NCBI GenBank assembly: GCA_947561395.2 | Contig: OX387190.1 | Location: forward strand, 19,772,858-19,836,857 | Origin: Buxus sempervirens | Lineage: Eukaryota > Streptophyta > Magnoliopsida > Buxales > Buxaceae | Direction: 5' to 3' | Length of the DNA stretch: 64,000 nucleotides | In this document: positions 33,195-43,898 of the stretch, one piece after another | How the letters are laid out: each line of letters begins with the position of its first letter | Position numbering within the stretch: position 1 is the stretch's first letter | Notes under the pieces: model-generated | What the model saw: only the letters and a program-made list of their open reading frames with translations | What the model was told of the DNA's origin: nothing | Database searches by the model: none | Program-made: the position numbers and the translations under genes

Positions 33195-33700
33195 CACTTT
33201 GACACCTCAGACAAATACGTTGGTAAGGACAGTGTCACGGTGGGAAACGGGCCTTCTCTCCCTATCACTCATTTGGGTATCCTTTGCCCTTCACCCAATC
33301 TTGCATTGCTTGATGTCCTTGTAGTTCATTGGCTCACTAAAAATTTGTTATCCATCAGTAAGTTGACTTCTGATTTTCCCCTTCTTATCAGTTTTACTAA
33401 TTCTTCCTTTGTTATCCAGAACAAAGCAACAAGAAAGGAGGTGGCAACTGGGAGACGCAAAGGTGGTCTTTATGTCATGGAGCGTGGCAACGCAGCCCTT
33501 GTTTTTGTTCTTAATAAATCAGCTCTACGAGCTTCGTATGATTATGGCATTCTCGCTTTGGCCATGTAAATCACTCCACTATTTCTTTATTGAGTAAAAA
33601 AGGACTACTTTCACTTACCTCTTTATTGCCCAATCCTTCTGTTTGTTCGACTTGTCAGCTTGCATAAAGTCATAAATTGCCTTTTTCCACAAATGAAAAT
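33195..33700 (+). pseudogene. Ty1/copia protease-integrase linker (right half, interrupted by MULE)
   Basis: Reading resumes after the MULE with the protease tail and gag-pre-integrase region typical of copia pol: KDSVTVGNGPSLPITHLG, WLTKNLLSISKLTSDFP, GRRKGGLYVMERGN. After a frameshift near 33550 come GHVNHSTISLLSKKG and CSTCQLA. Similarity ends at about 33700. The catalytic integrase core, reverse transcriptase and 3' LTR are missing, so the element was truncated independently of the MULE. Confidence 0.85.
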
Positions 33701-34349
33701 TGGGTTTCTTCAATTTTAGGGCTTGTTCATTGATGCAGGGGGATTCGAGACAGATGAGGCTAAGCTGTTAGATTGCACATTGATGGCGTTGGAATACCAT
33801 GAGTTGTCAGATCATCGCAAAGGCAGGAAATGATGGTGATATCATTCTAATTGAGGCAGCCTTGAGTGTGTTTTAGTATTTTGACCATAAATTTGGCTAC
33901 GGTTATCGAAATCGCACATATAACCCCAATTCGGAAAGCTATTTCCTGCGTGCATGTCGTGGGACACGAACAGAAGTCAGTGTGCATCTTTTTCGACCTC
34001 AAATTCTGCTGTTTTCCCCTCCGAATCATTATTCTTAGTTATTTTTTGCTATTTCTAGTAACATCTCGTTTGTCAATTAGGAAGTGATTTTAAACTCGAT
34101 TTGGACAAGATTTTTCACAGGTTGCTTATTTTATTCTATATTTCATTTAAGCAAGCTTTAAGGGATTTTGCCGTTTTTAGTAACTTTCCAATATAGACGA
34201 TTTTTGGCCATAAAGTCCAGCTTGTGGACTGATTTTAGGAGGACTTGATTAAATAAGAATTAGTTGAATCTAAGAGACGATTTCTTTGTATTTTTGGGCA
34301 AACTGCTTGTGTTCTTCCCTGTTAATTATCAAATCAAATGAAAAAGCAA
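33700..34349. other. Unassigned spacer
   Basis: AT-rich, no coding similarity recognised. It lies between the copia truncation point and the first sequence resembling a Tat LTR. Confidence 0.4.
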
Positions 34350-35479
34350 AATTAGAGTAAAAATAACCCTGTTTTAAAATAAACCAGAGATGGGTAAGGG
34401 GATTAGATTATGGATAAGGGAAGGTGTTAGGCACCCATATTCATCCACACAAGATGGTTGCCAAGTATTATTCATGTTTAAATAAATACTTGCTAATTAA
34501 CACAATCAAGAGGACTTGAAAAGAAAACATATGTATGATTCCTCCACATGAGTAGTCCAATGAATTCTGGACCCTCTCTATGGATGTATCACTTCTAGGA
34601 CATCACCATTTAATGAAAATCAAAGTAAAACTTAAATACAAGCAAGTTGAGGCAAATCCGGAAAATTCGGTAGAAGATGGAGCCATTTGAGCTTGAAAAT
34701 CTCATTCGACCATAAATCATTCAAATCAAATTCAAATTGAATCAAACCAAAGCCACTTGAAAAATTATGTTAAATAGAAGACTCAGGAAAATTTCCAATT
34801 GAATCAAATTAAAATCATAAGAGATATGCTTATTTGAAATCCACTGTTATAAATTGGTAAAAGTGACAAGTAGGCAACTTTGAAAACTTATTTGTGGAGA
34901 TTGGCTCCATATAAATCTTTGAAAACTTGCATAAATGAAGTATAAAGTGCCATCTTTTAAATGAAATAGGCCCCATACAAAACTTCATTCAAATGTGACT
35001 TGTGTGACCTCTCGAACAAGCCTAAAGGATCACCAATTAACCCAGAATTCTGCTAATGAGCAGCTCTGAGTTAATCAGACACACAAGACACAAATGAAAG
35101 TGAAAAGTCTTGAAATCAGTTGGATTTGAAAGTAGACTCACAAAGGATAATACAGAGATCAAAACCACTTAAATTGGATTAAAAATGAGCAAATGGTACT
35201 TAGTCAAAGTGACAAGTTCAGTAATCTGACCTGTCGAATTTGATTAGATGGTATCAAAAATCCACTCCATAGAAATTGCTGAAATTTTACAGACAAAAAC
35301 TAGACAATCTTACCTATCACATGTCTTTGGAATCACTCAAAAATTCATCCGGATGATGAAGTTGTGAGCATTCTAAAACAGGGTACAGGTGCTGTCATGA
35401 TTTGAAAAATCTGATTAAAACCAAGCCCAAACATTGATGATGTGTGCACGATCTATATGATCTGAACTAAAATCACTTG

Positions 35480-36165
35480 AACAAAGGTTGGAAAACTCCG
35501 AGAAGAATCTAGGGCACGAATTTGGTTCAAAACTCTCATTGATTGGAGAGAAAATACCAAAACCCCCAAAATAGAGCAAAAGTTCCCAAAACAGAGAAAT
35601 TAGACCATGAGGTCTTCTCTACTCAAAGATGAACTTGCTTGTAATCCTTTCAAAATCATTAGAAAGTGCCCAAGAAAGATTTAGGGCAAGGATTCGGTTC
35701 ATAAATCTCATTGATTGAAGAGAATGAACCGAATATACCCGTATTGAAACAAAAATTCCAACTTGAGAGATTAGACAATGAAAGTCTTCTCTTGAATGTG
35801 AGATTACTTGAAAATCCTCTAAAACAGTTAGAAAATACTCAAGAAATATGTAGGGTAAGGATCCGATTCATGAATCTTATGAATTGAAGAAAATGAATCG
35901 AATGTACCCGTATTGAGACAAAAATCCCAACTTGAGAGATTAGACAATGAAAGTCTTCTCTCAAAAGTGGGATTACTTGAAAATCCTCTAAAACAGTTAG
36001 AAAATACTCAAAAAATATGTAGGGTAAGGATCCAATTCATGAATCTTATGGATTAAAGAAAATGAATAGAATGTACCTATATTGAGACAAAAATCCTAAC
36101 TTGAGAGATTAGACTATGAAAGCCTCCTCTCAAAAGTGGGATTACTTGAAATCCATTCAAGGAAC
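35480..36165. repeat. About 169-bp tandem repeat inside the diverged LTR
   Basis: Roughly four diverged copies. The marker phrase GAGATTAGAC.ATGAAAG recurs at about 35766, 35934 and 36103, with a poorer copy near 35597. The young LTRs lack this expansion. Confidence 0.75.
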
Positions 36166-36894
36166 ATAAAAAGATTGATCTAAGGCCGTTTATCTCAGAT
36201 CTATCATAATAAACACGATAGATCTAAAATACAAGCCTATATTTCATCAAAACAAGTGAAATGTGTGCATGTGTAAAAAATCATAGTTTTAGGAGGGAAT
36301 GGAGATCCAATGCTATAAAGAGCACGGATCTTGTTATTCTCTCCAGAAAATGTAATTAAACTCATAAGATTAATCAACACATATGCATTATCTCAATGTA
36401 CATCACTCAAAAAGGAGGGTTTTATAACTAGGGTTCCATTCCCATTCTCGTTTCCCCTAACTCTCTCTTCATGTTTTACGGCTAGAGAGGGTCTTGAGGT
36501 ACTTTGAAATAGGAATGGGGTTCCAATCACATCCAGGCCATTACTCTAAAGAAAGGAAGAAGAAGAAACTAACCCTAGAATTTAAGAATAGAAAAGAAAA
36601 AGGGTTTAAGGCTTACCTGGGTTAATAGAAGCAATGAGGCAAAGGTTCCCTTCTTCACTTGGAGTTCTTCAATCTCCAATCTTCTGGAAATTTTCTTGAG
36701 GAGAAGCCTCCTATTTATAAGCAAAGGTTTGGGCAAGGGGTGCCGTAATGGTAGACACAAACATATGTCTAGAATCCTCCAACTTAGCCCTAAGGCTAAA
36801 TTCGGGAATTCCCACTTCTTAGACAGAGGTAAAACAATAAAAACAAGTGGAAACTCTCGGAATTTTCAAATTTGGAGCAAAACATTAGTATTCG

Positions 36895-37070
36895 ACAACT
36901 CAGGTCAGATACAAACAAAAATCTTTGTATTCGAAATAATATTTCGGATACAAAGAGAAAGGCTTGTATCTGAAATAGAATTTCGAATACGAAGAAAAAT
37001 GCTTTTATCCGAACTATAATTTCGGATACAAAGAAAAATGCTTTTATCCGAACTTTAATTTCGGTTCAAG
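36895..37070. repeat. Degenerate TTCGGATAC/TATCCGAA motif cluster in diverged LTR
   Basis: Half-sites such as TATCCGAAC and TTTCGGATACAAAG recur in the same U3 position as the TATCCGGATA cluster of the young LTRs, but with a consistent one-base change (CCGG to CCGA/TCGG). Confidence 0.7.
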
Positions 37071-37662
37071 GCAAAAATGACTTTCTGCATGGCGCTGACC
37101 CTTACTTGCACAGGTAATACTTCTTTACATGTAATATCATTTAAGTAAATGTCTTTGTATTTTTAATCTCCATTTACTTAAAATATTATATGTAAATAAG
37201 CAAACACCCGCGCCCCCCCCCCCCCCCAAATTTGAATCCATTAAAAATAGTTCTAGACCCAAATTCCAAATGAATAAAAAATCAACTTTCCAGTTCAAGG
37301 CTAAATTCCGGTTTTTCAGGTTTGGTAAAAAGGTTCAATATGTTAATACCAAGGTATTCGTCAAGATTTAAAATCTCAAAAAATTCATTTATGCAATAAC
37401 ATTGCTTAAAACCTGATTCCCGGAAAAAATAATCTTGAAATCCTGCTTTAAAAAATATTTCATTTTCTGGGGTCAAAAGTCAACAAAATTCAACCGGAAA
37501 AAGTTTGACTTTGCACAAAAGATTGAATTCGGGCCTTTTCCTTTGTGGTTTTGGATTCAAATGGGTTAAGGATCTCAAACCCCATGCTAAGAATTGCAAA
37601 TTCCGATAAAATCTCTCTCCTTCAAGATTTATCAAAAATCGTGCAATTTTGGGGTGTCTACA

Positions 37663-37971
37663 CTACCCCCACCCTTGCACCCCGGAAAATATAGAAGAGT
37701 CGCTGGTGCTCCGGCTGAGGAAATATTCAAAGAAGATCCAGGTGAGTGTATCGAGGAGAAGAAATCAAGTGTTCACAGGACGAAAAGACTCAGAAGGTCT
37801 AGCAGTCCAATCAATTAACAAAAGTCAGGAGGCAAACCCAATGTCTCTGAACGAACAAACTCCCATGGATATTTTCGGAATAAAGAGAAAGATGTTATCA
37901 TTGGGCCTAGTTTCCATGGATTGGGCCAAGAAGGAGAAAGTGAATGCTCTACTCTTAGTAGGGCCATGATG
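37663..37971 (+). other. Flank of the diverged LTR, possibly LINE ORF1 remnant
   Basis: Contains one open stretch (SINKSQEANPMSLNEQTPMDIFG...) interrupted by the solo LTR at 37977. It may belong to the LINE whose endonuclease lies at 62922 onward, or to internal sequence of the diverged LTR element. The family is not recognised with confidence. Confidence 0.3.
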
Positions 37972-37976
37972 ACTAG

Positions 37977-39349
37977 TGTTGTGAATTATAAAGCACTCAA
38001 ATTGCAAGTGTACAATATCGCAAACAAGTAATATAATGATGAGAAAAGTATCGTCCCACAGAGATTGAAAATTAAAACTATCAATTATAGAAATTAATCT
38101 AACACTAAATTTATCTAACAAACCCACCAATTAATTAAAAAGAAACTAAAATAACAATTAAAAGTAAAAGATGAAACTATTTAAAGAGAAAATTTTTACT
38201 CAAGTTAACAAAGTCTAGATGACAAAACCTAGGGTTTCTACAAATTTCACCTTCCCAATCCTCTTTAAAACTCTCATTCTCATTCAATCCAGTGTATTTA
38301 ATTCTGTTGATAGTCAAGAACCCAAAATTAGTTACTAGCCTCTCCCAAGGTCCTAATAAACCGACCTTAATTAATTCCACCACTATATTCCTATGTGAAG
38401 AAAATTAATCAAGATTTATTTAAAATCTATGGCTCTTATGTAAGGAGTGCATAAATTCTACAGGTATATTCCTATCCCATATAATTTATGATATTCTATT
38501 CGTAGGCATTATTCAAACCTCCTCTCCCGATTCAGTAATGAATTCCTAAGCAACTAATTTATTGATCACACAAATTAGAAGTATTAAGCATGGAATAGAA
38601 TAACCAACAAGAAAATAACATACACCTGGATTATAATCAAAACAGAGAACTTAAAGATTCATGTTCGGGATCCTTTTAGAACCCTAGCAAATAAAATTAG
38701 TTCATAATAATGAAAGAAAGATTAAACATAATGTATTGAATCATGATTAAAACTAAAGAATTCACAATGAAGACAATGATAGAATCAAGCTTGGATGTTC
38801 TTTTCTTTGCTCCTTCCTTCCCTAACACACGTACAAAGAAAAACGAAATTTCAAGATCAAAAACTGTTCCTCCCGTTTTTCTGCAATCCTCCTTCTTTTG
38901 TATCCAGATTTTGACCTCATAAAACTCGGAATTTGGCTTTCTTGCTGAAATACGATTTTCTCCCTCTCTCAATTAGCTTTCCAACGCCACCTTACTTGCA
39001 TCAATCCGAGGTCAGAATAGGAAGTTACGCCCAAAATACTGACGGTCGTTCTAATCTGGCAGTTTCCTTTTTATGTGGGATTCCACAAAGATGATTATGA
39101 TAAATCCTTCTTTCTCCAATAAAAAAGGATCCTTATAACATTTAAACTCTAGGACCGCCCTGCTCTTTAAAAACTCTCTCAAGCACCTCCGCAATTCATT
39201 AGAATCTCCCAATTTTGCCCTTTTCTCTTATCTGCAACAGTAAACAAGAATTGTATAAATTAAGGAATAACTAGCATTAATTTTTACAGAAAAATCCAAA
39301 AATATTAAGAAAGAGGATATAACAATATTTATATAATTTAGGCTTATCA
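37977..39349. mobile_element. Solo LTR, 1373 bp
   Basis: Starts TGTTGTGAATTATAAAG and ends GGCTTATCA (TG...CA). It is flanked by the perfect 5-bp duplication ACTAG (37972-37976 and 39350-39354). No primer-binding site or coding region is present, so it is the product of LTR-LTR recombination. The phrase GTATCGTCCCACAGAGATT is typical of some plant LTRs. The superfamily is not certain. Confidence 0.85.
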
Positions 39350-39354
39350 ACTAG

Positions 39355-39618
39355 CCCAGTGACAAGCTGGGCTAACCCATTCCAGGCCTTGGGTAGTAAT
39401 ACTGTATTTGCATTCTTAGCCCAACAGGCATCATCTTCTGCTCCCCACTTGACCATATCAAGTTCTCCAAAGAAAAATAAGGTAAAAGCAAAGATTGGAG
39501 GTGCCAGAAGGCAATCAATTATGGAAGAAGCAATCAAAATGGGGTTCAGCTAAAGGAAGAGGAAGTGAACAATAGGGACCTTACACCACCATCAAAGAAG
39601 AGGAAAGCGAGGATATCT
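39355..39618 (+). pseudogene. Probable LINE ORF1-end fragment
   Basis: Low-complexity, Ser/Lys-rich reading (PVTSWANPFQALG..., PSKKRKARISD) with a stop, directly left of the Tat copy A duplication GATAT (39619-39623). On the right of copy A the L1 endonuclease start follows, so this is likely the sequence just upstream of ORF2 in the same LINE. Confidence 0.45.
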
Positions 39619-39623
39619 GATAT

Positions 39624-41899
39624 TGTGAGACATGGGAAAAAATCACCGGAGTGATCGTCCCTCCGTCAACACACGGGCTCAACGCAAAAATTGGGAGAGT
39701 CGCCACCATTCATGATTTTGGGGTGAGAATGGACACCAAAGATTCAAAAGTAGGCAAAAATAGCCAAAAGACAAATTCTAGGATAAAAATAATCCTACTT
39801 GAAAATCAAATCCAGAGATGGGTAAGGGGATTAGATTATGAACGGGGGAAGGTATTAGGCACCCCCATTCATCCACACGAAGTGGTTGCCAAGTGTATAT
39901 TCATGCAAAAAACAAAGTAAGAAAGCTTGCTAAAAATCATGAGAAACCTTGAAAAAGGAACAATGTATGATATTTTCACATGAAGATCCAAATGGATTTT
40001 AGATCTTCTCTTATGTCAATATCACTTCTGGAGTATTTCAAAAGATGGAAATCAAATTAGAGGTTGCATAAAACCAAGTTAAATCAAATCCGGAAAATTC
40101 GGTAAAAAGTATGCCATTTGCCTTCAAATCATTCAAATCCAATTCTGAATTCAACCAAACCAAATCCATTTGAAAGATTAGGGTAAATAAGAGTCTCATG
40201 CAAAATTTCACTTCATTCCGATGAAAAATCTAGGAGTTATGCTCCTTTGAAGTTGCTGTTGGGGATTTTTAAAAATGGTAAGTGGGCAACTTTGGAAAAT
40301 TGTCTAGAAAAATCCACTACATAGAAATCCGTGAAATTTGGTGTGATTGAAGTCTATATGGCCATCTTTCAACAGAAACTAGCCTCATACAAAAATCCCT
40401 TCGGACGTGCCTTGGGTGGTCTCCCGAACAGGCCCCGAAGATCACAGATTTACCCAGAAAAATGCAAATGAGCAGTTCTGAGTAAATCGGCTACCAATAA
40501 TTCAAATAGAATCCAAAAAATATGAAACCAACTGGATTTGAAAATAGACTCATAAAGGAGTACTCAGAAATAAAAATCACTCGAATCGGACTTAAAACGA
40601 ACACATGGCGGTCCGTCGAAGTGACAAGTTCTGTACTTGGACCTGAACTGTTCACTTAACTTCGACAGAGAGGTGTCGAAAATCGGCTAGAGAGAAATTC
40701 ATGAAATTTGGTGGACATAAACTAGACAGCCTCACCTTTCCCATGGTTCTGGAATCGCCTCAAAATTCATCCGGATGATGAAGTTACGGACGTCCGAAGT
40801 AGGGGTACAGGTGCTGTCAAGTTAAGCCACTTTTGAAGAAAATCAAATCCGAAAATTGACAAAGTGTGTGAGATTCGTGTGATATGAATCCAAAACCTTT
40901 AAAAAACATTTAAAAACACTCCAGAATTGATTGAGGCCATTTATTTGAGTTTTATCACAATAAATGCAATAAACCCCAAATATGAGCCTATCCCGCCAAA
41001 ATAGTGATATGTGTGCAAAAGTGAAGAAAACCTAGCAAGATCCATACACATGCATATAGATTCAATAAAATAGGTTCTAGCATAGCCTAGGGTTCCGTTC
41101 CATTATCGTTTCCCTCTGTTCTCTTTAAGATAATCAAGGGTACTTTGAATATGGAACGGTTTACAATCAATCAAAAAGGCCTTATGCTACATAGGTTCTA
41201 GCACTAGGGTCAATCCCCAGTCTCGTTTCTCCTAGATCCGCCTTCACGTTTTACGGCTAGGGGAGTCTTGAGATACTTTGAGCCGGGGAAGGATCTCCAC
41301 ACATACAAACAAGGCTTTACACTACAGAAAGGTAGAAGAAGAGATCTAGATCTAGGAATGTAAAGACAGAAAATAAAAAGAAAAGTTGAGGCTTACCTGA
41401 GTGCTGGAGGCGATTCCACAGCGGTTTTCTTCTTCTCTTGGAGTTCTTCTTTGCGAGAATTCAAAACAAGAGTTGTGTGTCATTTGCTCAAGGAGGAGGC
41501 TCCTATTTATAGGCAAGGGCTAAGGTCATTGGTAGACACAAATTAATGTCTAGAACCCCTCCAACCTAAACCCTAAGGTTATTTCCGCGATTTCCCCTCA
41601 TTTAATGAGGGACATGATGGTAAAAGTGAAAAGCTCTCGGAAAACCCTAATTTTGAGCAAACTTAAGGTATCCGGTATATCAGACCGGATAACAAAGGGC
41701 CTTAAGGTATCCGGGACATGGTACCGGATACGCTAAGGCTCACACGTATCCGGATAGTCATACCGGATACGGGAAATGGTACTTGTATCCGGATACTCAA
41801 TCCGGATACAGGTAAAAGTCTATTTTCTTCAAATTCTGTGCTGGCTTTCCAGGAGATAATGATTTTTGATGATTGTTTGTGCAATTTGGGGTGTCTACA
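39624..41899 (-). repeat. 3' LTR of Tat copy A
   Basis: 2276 bp; differs from the 5' LTR by about ten single-base changes found by eye (for example the word TCCGCGATTT against TCCACGATTT) and no length change. Minus-strand TATA box 41513-41504; U3 motif cluster 41668-41815. Confidence 0.95.
41668..41815. promoter_or_regulatory. TATCCGGATA motif cluster in U3 of 3' LTR (copy A)
   Basis: TATCCGGTATATCAGACCGG, TATCCGGATAGTCATACCGG and similar inverted pairs within 150 bp. The identical cluster in the other LTR is at 62685-62830. Confidence 0.75.
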
Positions 41900-41912
41900 A
41901 CTGCCCCTCTTT
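41900..41912 (-). other. Polypurine tract of Tat copy A
   Basis: On the minus strand AAAGAGGGGCAGT immediately precedes the 3' LTR start TGTAGACACC. Confidence 0.85.
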
Positions 41913-43898
41913 GCGGGAGCTGCGAAGCAGTGAGCTGCAAAGAGTAGACAAGCCCAAATTGCATTCCCTTGAGCATGATTTGCTCGGTTCAATTCAATTT
42001 CTGTAGAAAACCATTTTTGAGTGGAGATTAGCCAAAAGGCCCTCACTTTAAGGGGGCATCTCTCCAAGAGTTCTTAAATTCCACTGAGCCCTTTGTGGCT
42101 GTGAAGTGGATTTTAAGCCCAAAAATAGGATTTTTTTGAAAAACTGATTTTTTATCAAACCAAGTTGAAAATTGAGTGGATATCATCCTTTTGACCAGCA
42201 CATTTCCCAAAGTTGTCCCGAATTCCACAGAGCTCTCGTGGCTGTGAGGTGGATTTCAAAACAAAAATAGGATTTTGTGAGAAAATAGAAAGAATTATAG
42301 CACAAGTTTGCTTTTTTTCTTTTTTTCCTTTTCTTTCTTTTCTTCATTTTTTTTCTATTTTTTCTTTTCTTTTTTTTTCTATTTTTTCTTTTCTTCTTTT
42401 CTTCATTTTTTTTTCTATTTTTTCTTTTCTTTTTTTTTCTATTTTTTTCTTTTCTTCTTTTTTCTATTTTTCCCTGTTTTTTTTTCTATTTTTTTCTATT
42501 TTTTCTGCTTTTTTCTATTTTTTTTCTTTTTTTCTTTGGTATCCGGTAAATGTATCCGGATAATCAAGGGTCTGCGGGTATCCGGCCTGAGTATCCGGAT
42601 CCCGCAGGTTTACTTAAGTCACGCGCGACCGCGACTTTTCCTCTTCTTTATTCTTGCTCCGATTACTCAGACCGGCTCTCTCCTTCTTCTTCTTCACCCG
42701 ACGGCTCTTCATCATTCTCCGGCGACCTCCGGCAACTCCGGCGACTCCTATTGCTGCCGGCGACCCAACCTGGTTGCGCGACCAAGCCCTAGCTCGCCAT
42801 TTTCGGGATTTGCTCGATTCTGCTTGACAGTTTGAGCTCCGGCGATTCCTCGGCAAGGATCGAATACATCTTGCTCATATCCTGTGGTGGCCGAGCCCTA
42901 GCTTCCTGGTGATTCGACTGTTCCACCTGAATTCCAGTCAAGCAATCCGACTCCTCTACCTGCAGACAGGTTTTTTTTCTTTCTTGTTTAATCAAACTGT
43001 AACTATTGCATGGCATCCTCCCACGAAAAATTTACTGTTTATCTTGATTGCCGAATTTTACTTTGACTGTTGGTGGAATTTAGTCCACTGGTAAACCATT
43101 GCCAATCACCCCACTGGTCTTGCCGAAAATGGCAAATTTGTTTCCATTCATTGCTGATTTCGAGCCTGAATTTGTAATTGCTGTTCCATGCTATTGCCAT
43201 GCTCTAATTTTGGATAGGCTGTTTTTTTTTTTTTTATCCTGCAATTTGCTGCATTGTTTATTGGATGGTTTCAAGACCTTGGGTCGACTGCTGATAGAGC
43301 TGCTGCTTGCATGCTTTTTGGATGTTGAATTGCTGATTTCCTGTTGGGATTTTTCTGTTTTTGATTGGTGATGAATTCTGACTTGCCATGCCTCAGACTA
43401 CTTTTGAAATGCAAATGCCATACTGTTTTTTTTTTCAATTTAGCCTGTCAACTTCTTGATTGGCTGCCCATTTGCTATTCTGAGTTTCTGCATTTCTTTG
43501 AGATGCTTGCAAATGATGATACCATGCTTACAAAAATTTGGCTTGAATCCTGATTTCCGGGATTAAAAGCTTCTGCTCCCTTTCCATTTTGCTGTGAATT
43601 TTCCTTAATTGACTGTCCAATATGGATTTCTGTAATTCGGCTTGCCTTTGATACCTGGGCCTTCCTTCTTCTCATATCCTGGAAACATAATATATAGGAA
43701 ATGTTAAGTAATGTAGGAATCTTTTAGGAAATGTTTCAGGATTAGAAACAGAAGTATTCCTCATTTCCCAACTTTGTAGATATCCCAGGTGAAGCAAAAT
43801 TCATAATTCACGATAATTTTGAAGAATAATCATGTAAAATTGGATATGAACTGTAATTAAAGCCAACTTCACAATTCATAAAGTACTTCCCTGTGTAG
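41913..43898 (+). other. Pyrimidine tract, promoter and untranslated leader of antisense gene 1 (copy A)
   Basis: Two diverged copies of a 'gtggctgtgaggtggattt' sequence lie at 42060-42260. 42305-42535 is an almost pure T/C tract on the plus strand. TATCCGGATA motifs follow at 42539-42600. 42610-42800 is a CCGGCGA-rich stretch resembling a 5'UTR, then an AT-rich stretch that is probably an intron before the ATG at 43899. No TATA box is obvious. Confidence 0.55.

Larger units (their letters stand above)
34350..37662 (-). repeat. Old, diverged Tat-type LTR (minus orientation)
   Basis: 34380-34470 closely resembles 39815-39905 in the copy A LTR (CCAGAGATGGGTAAGGGGATTAG...), and 35380, 36420-36500 and 36710-36800 also align in order. 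The other end, GGGGTGTCTACA at 37662, is the family's LTR terminus. The minus-strand TATA box is 36720-36711, with a CAG|GTAAGCC donor near 36616. The first 150 or so bases of the expected LTR end (TGTGAGACATGGG...) are absent, so the left side is truncated or diverged. A small adjacent sequence (GGGTGGGGGTAG on the minus strand) could be its polypurine tract. It is longer than the young LTRs, in part because of an internal tandem repeat. Confidence 0.75.

Noticed and set aside
33700-34349. A gene or further copia sequence in the spacer
   Set aside because: No frame gives a recognisable product and copia similarity ends at about 33700.
39651-39920. Open frame inside the Tat LTR (also at 8534-8854 and 60575-60937)
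   Set aside because: It is repeated in every LTR copy, without intact start context or domain. LTR sequence conservation explains it.
42213-42835. Phe-rich open frames resembling membrane proteins (and their copy B equivalents at 5410-6156)
   Set aside because: They translate a T/C tract; composition alone explains the hydrophobicity.
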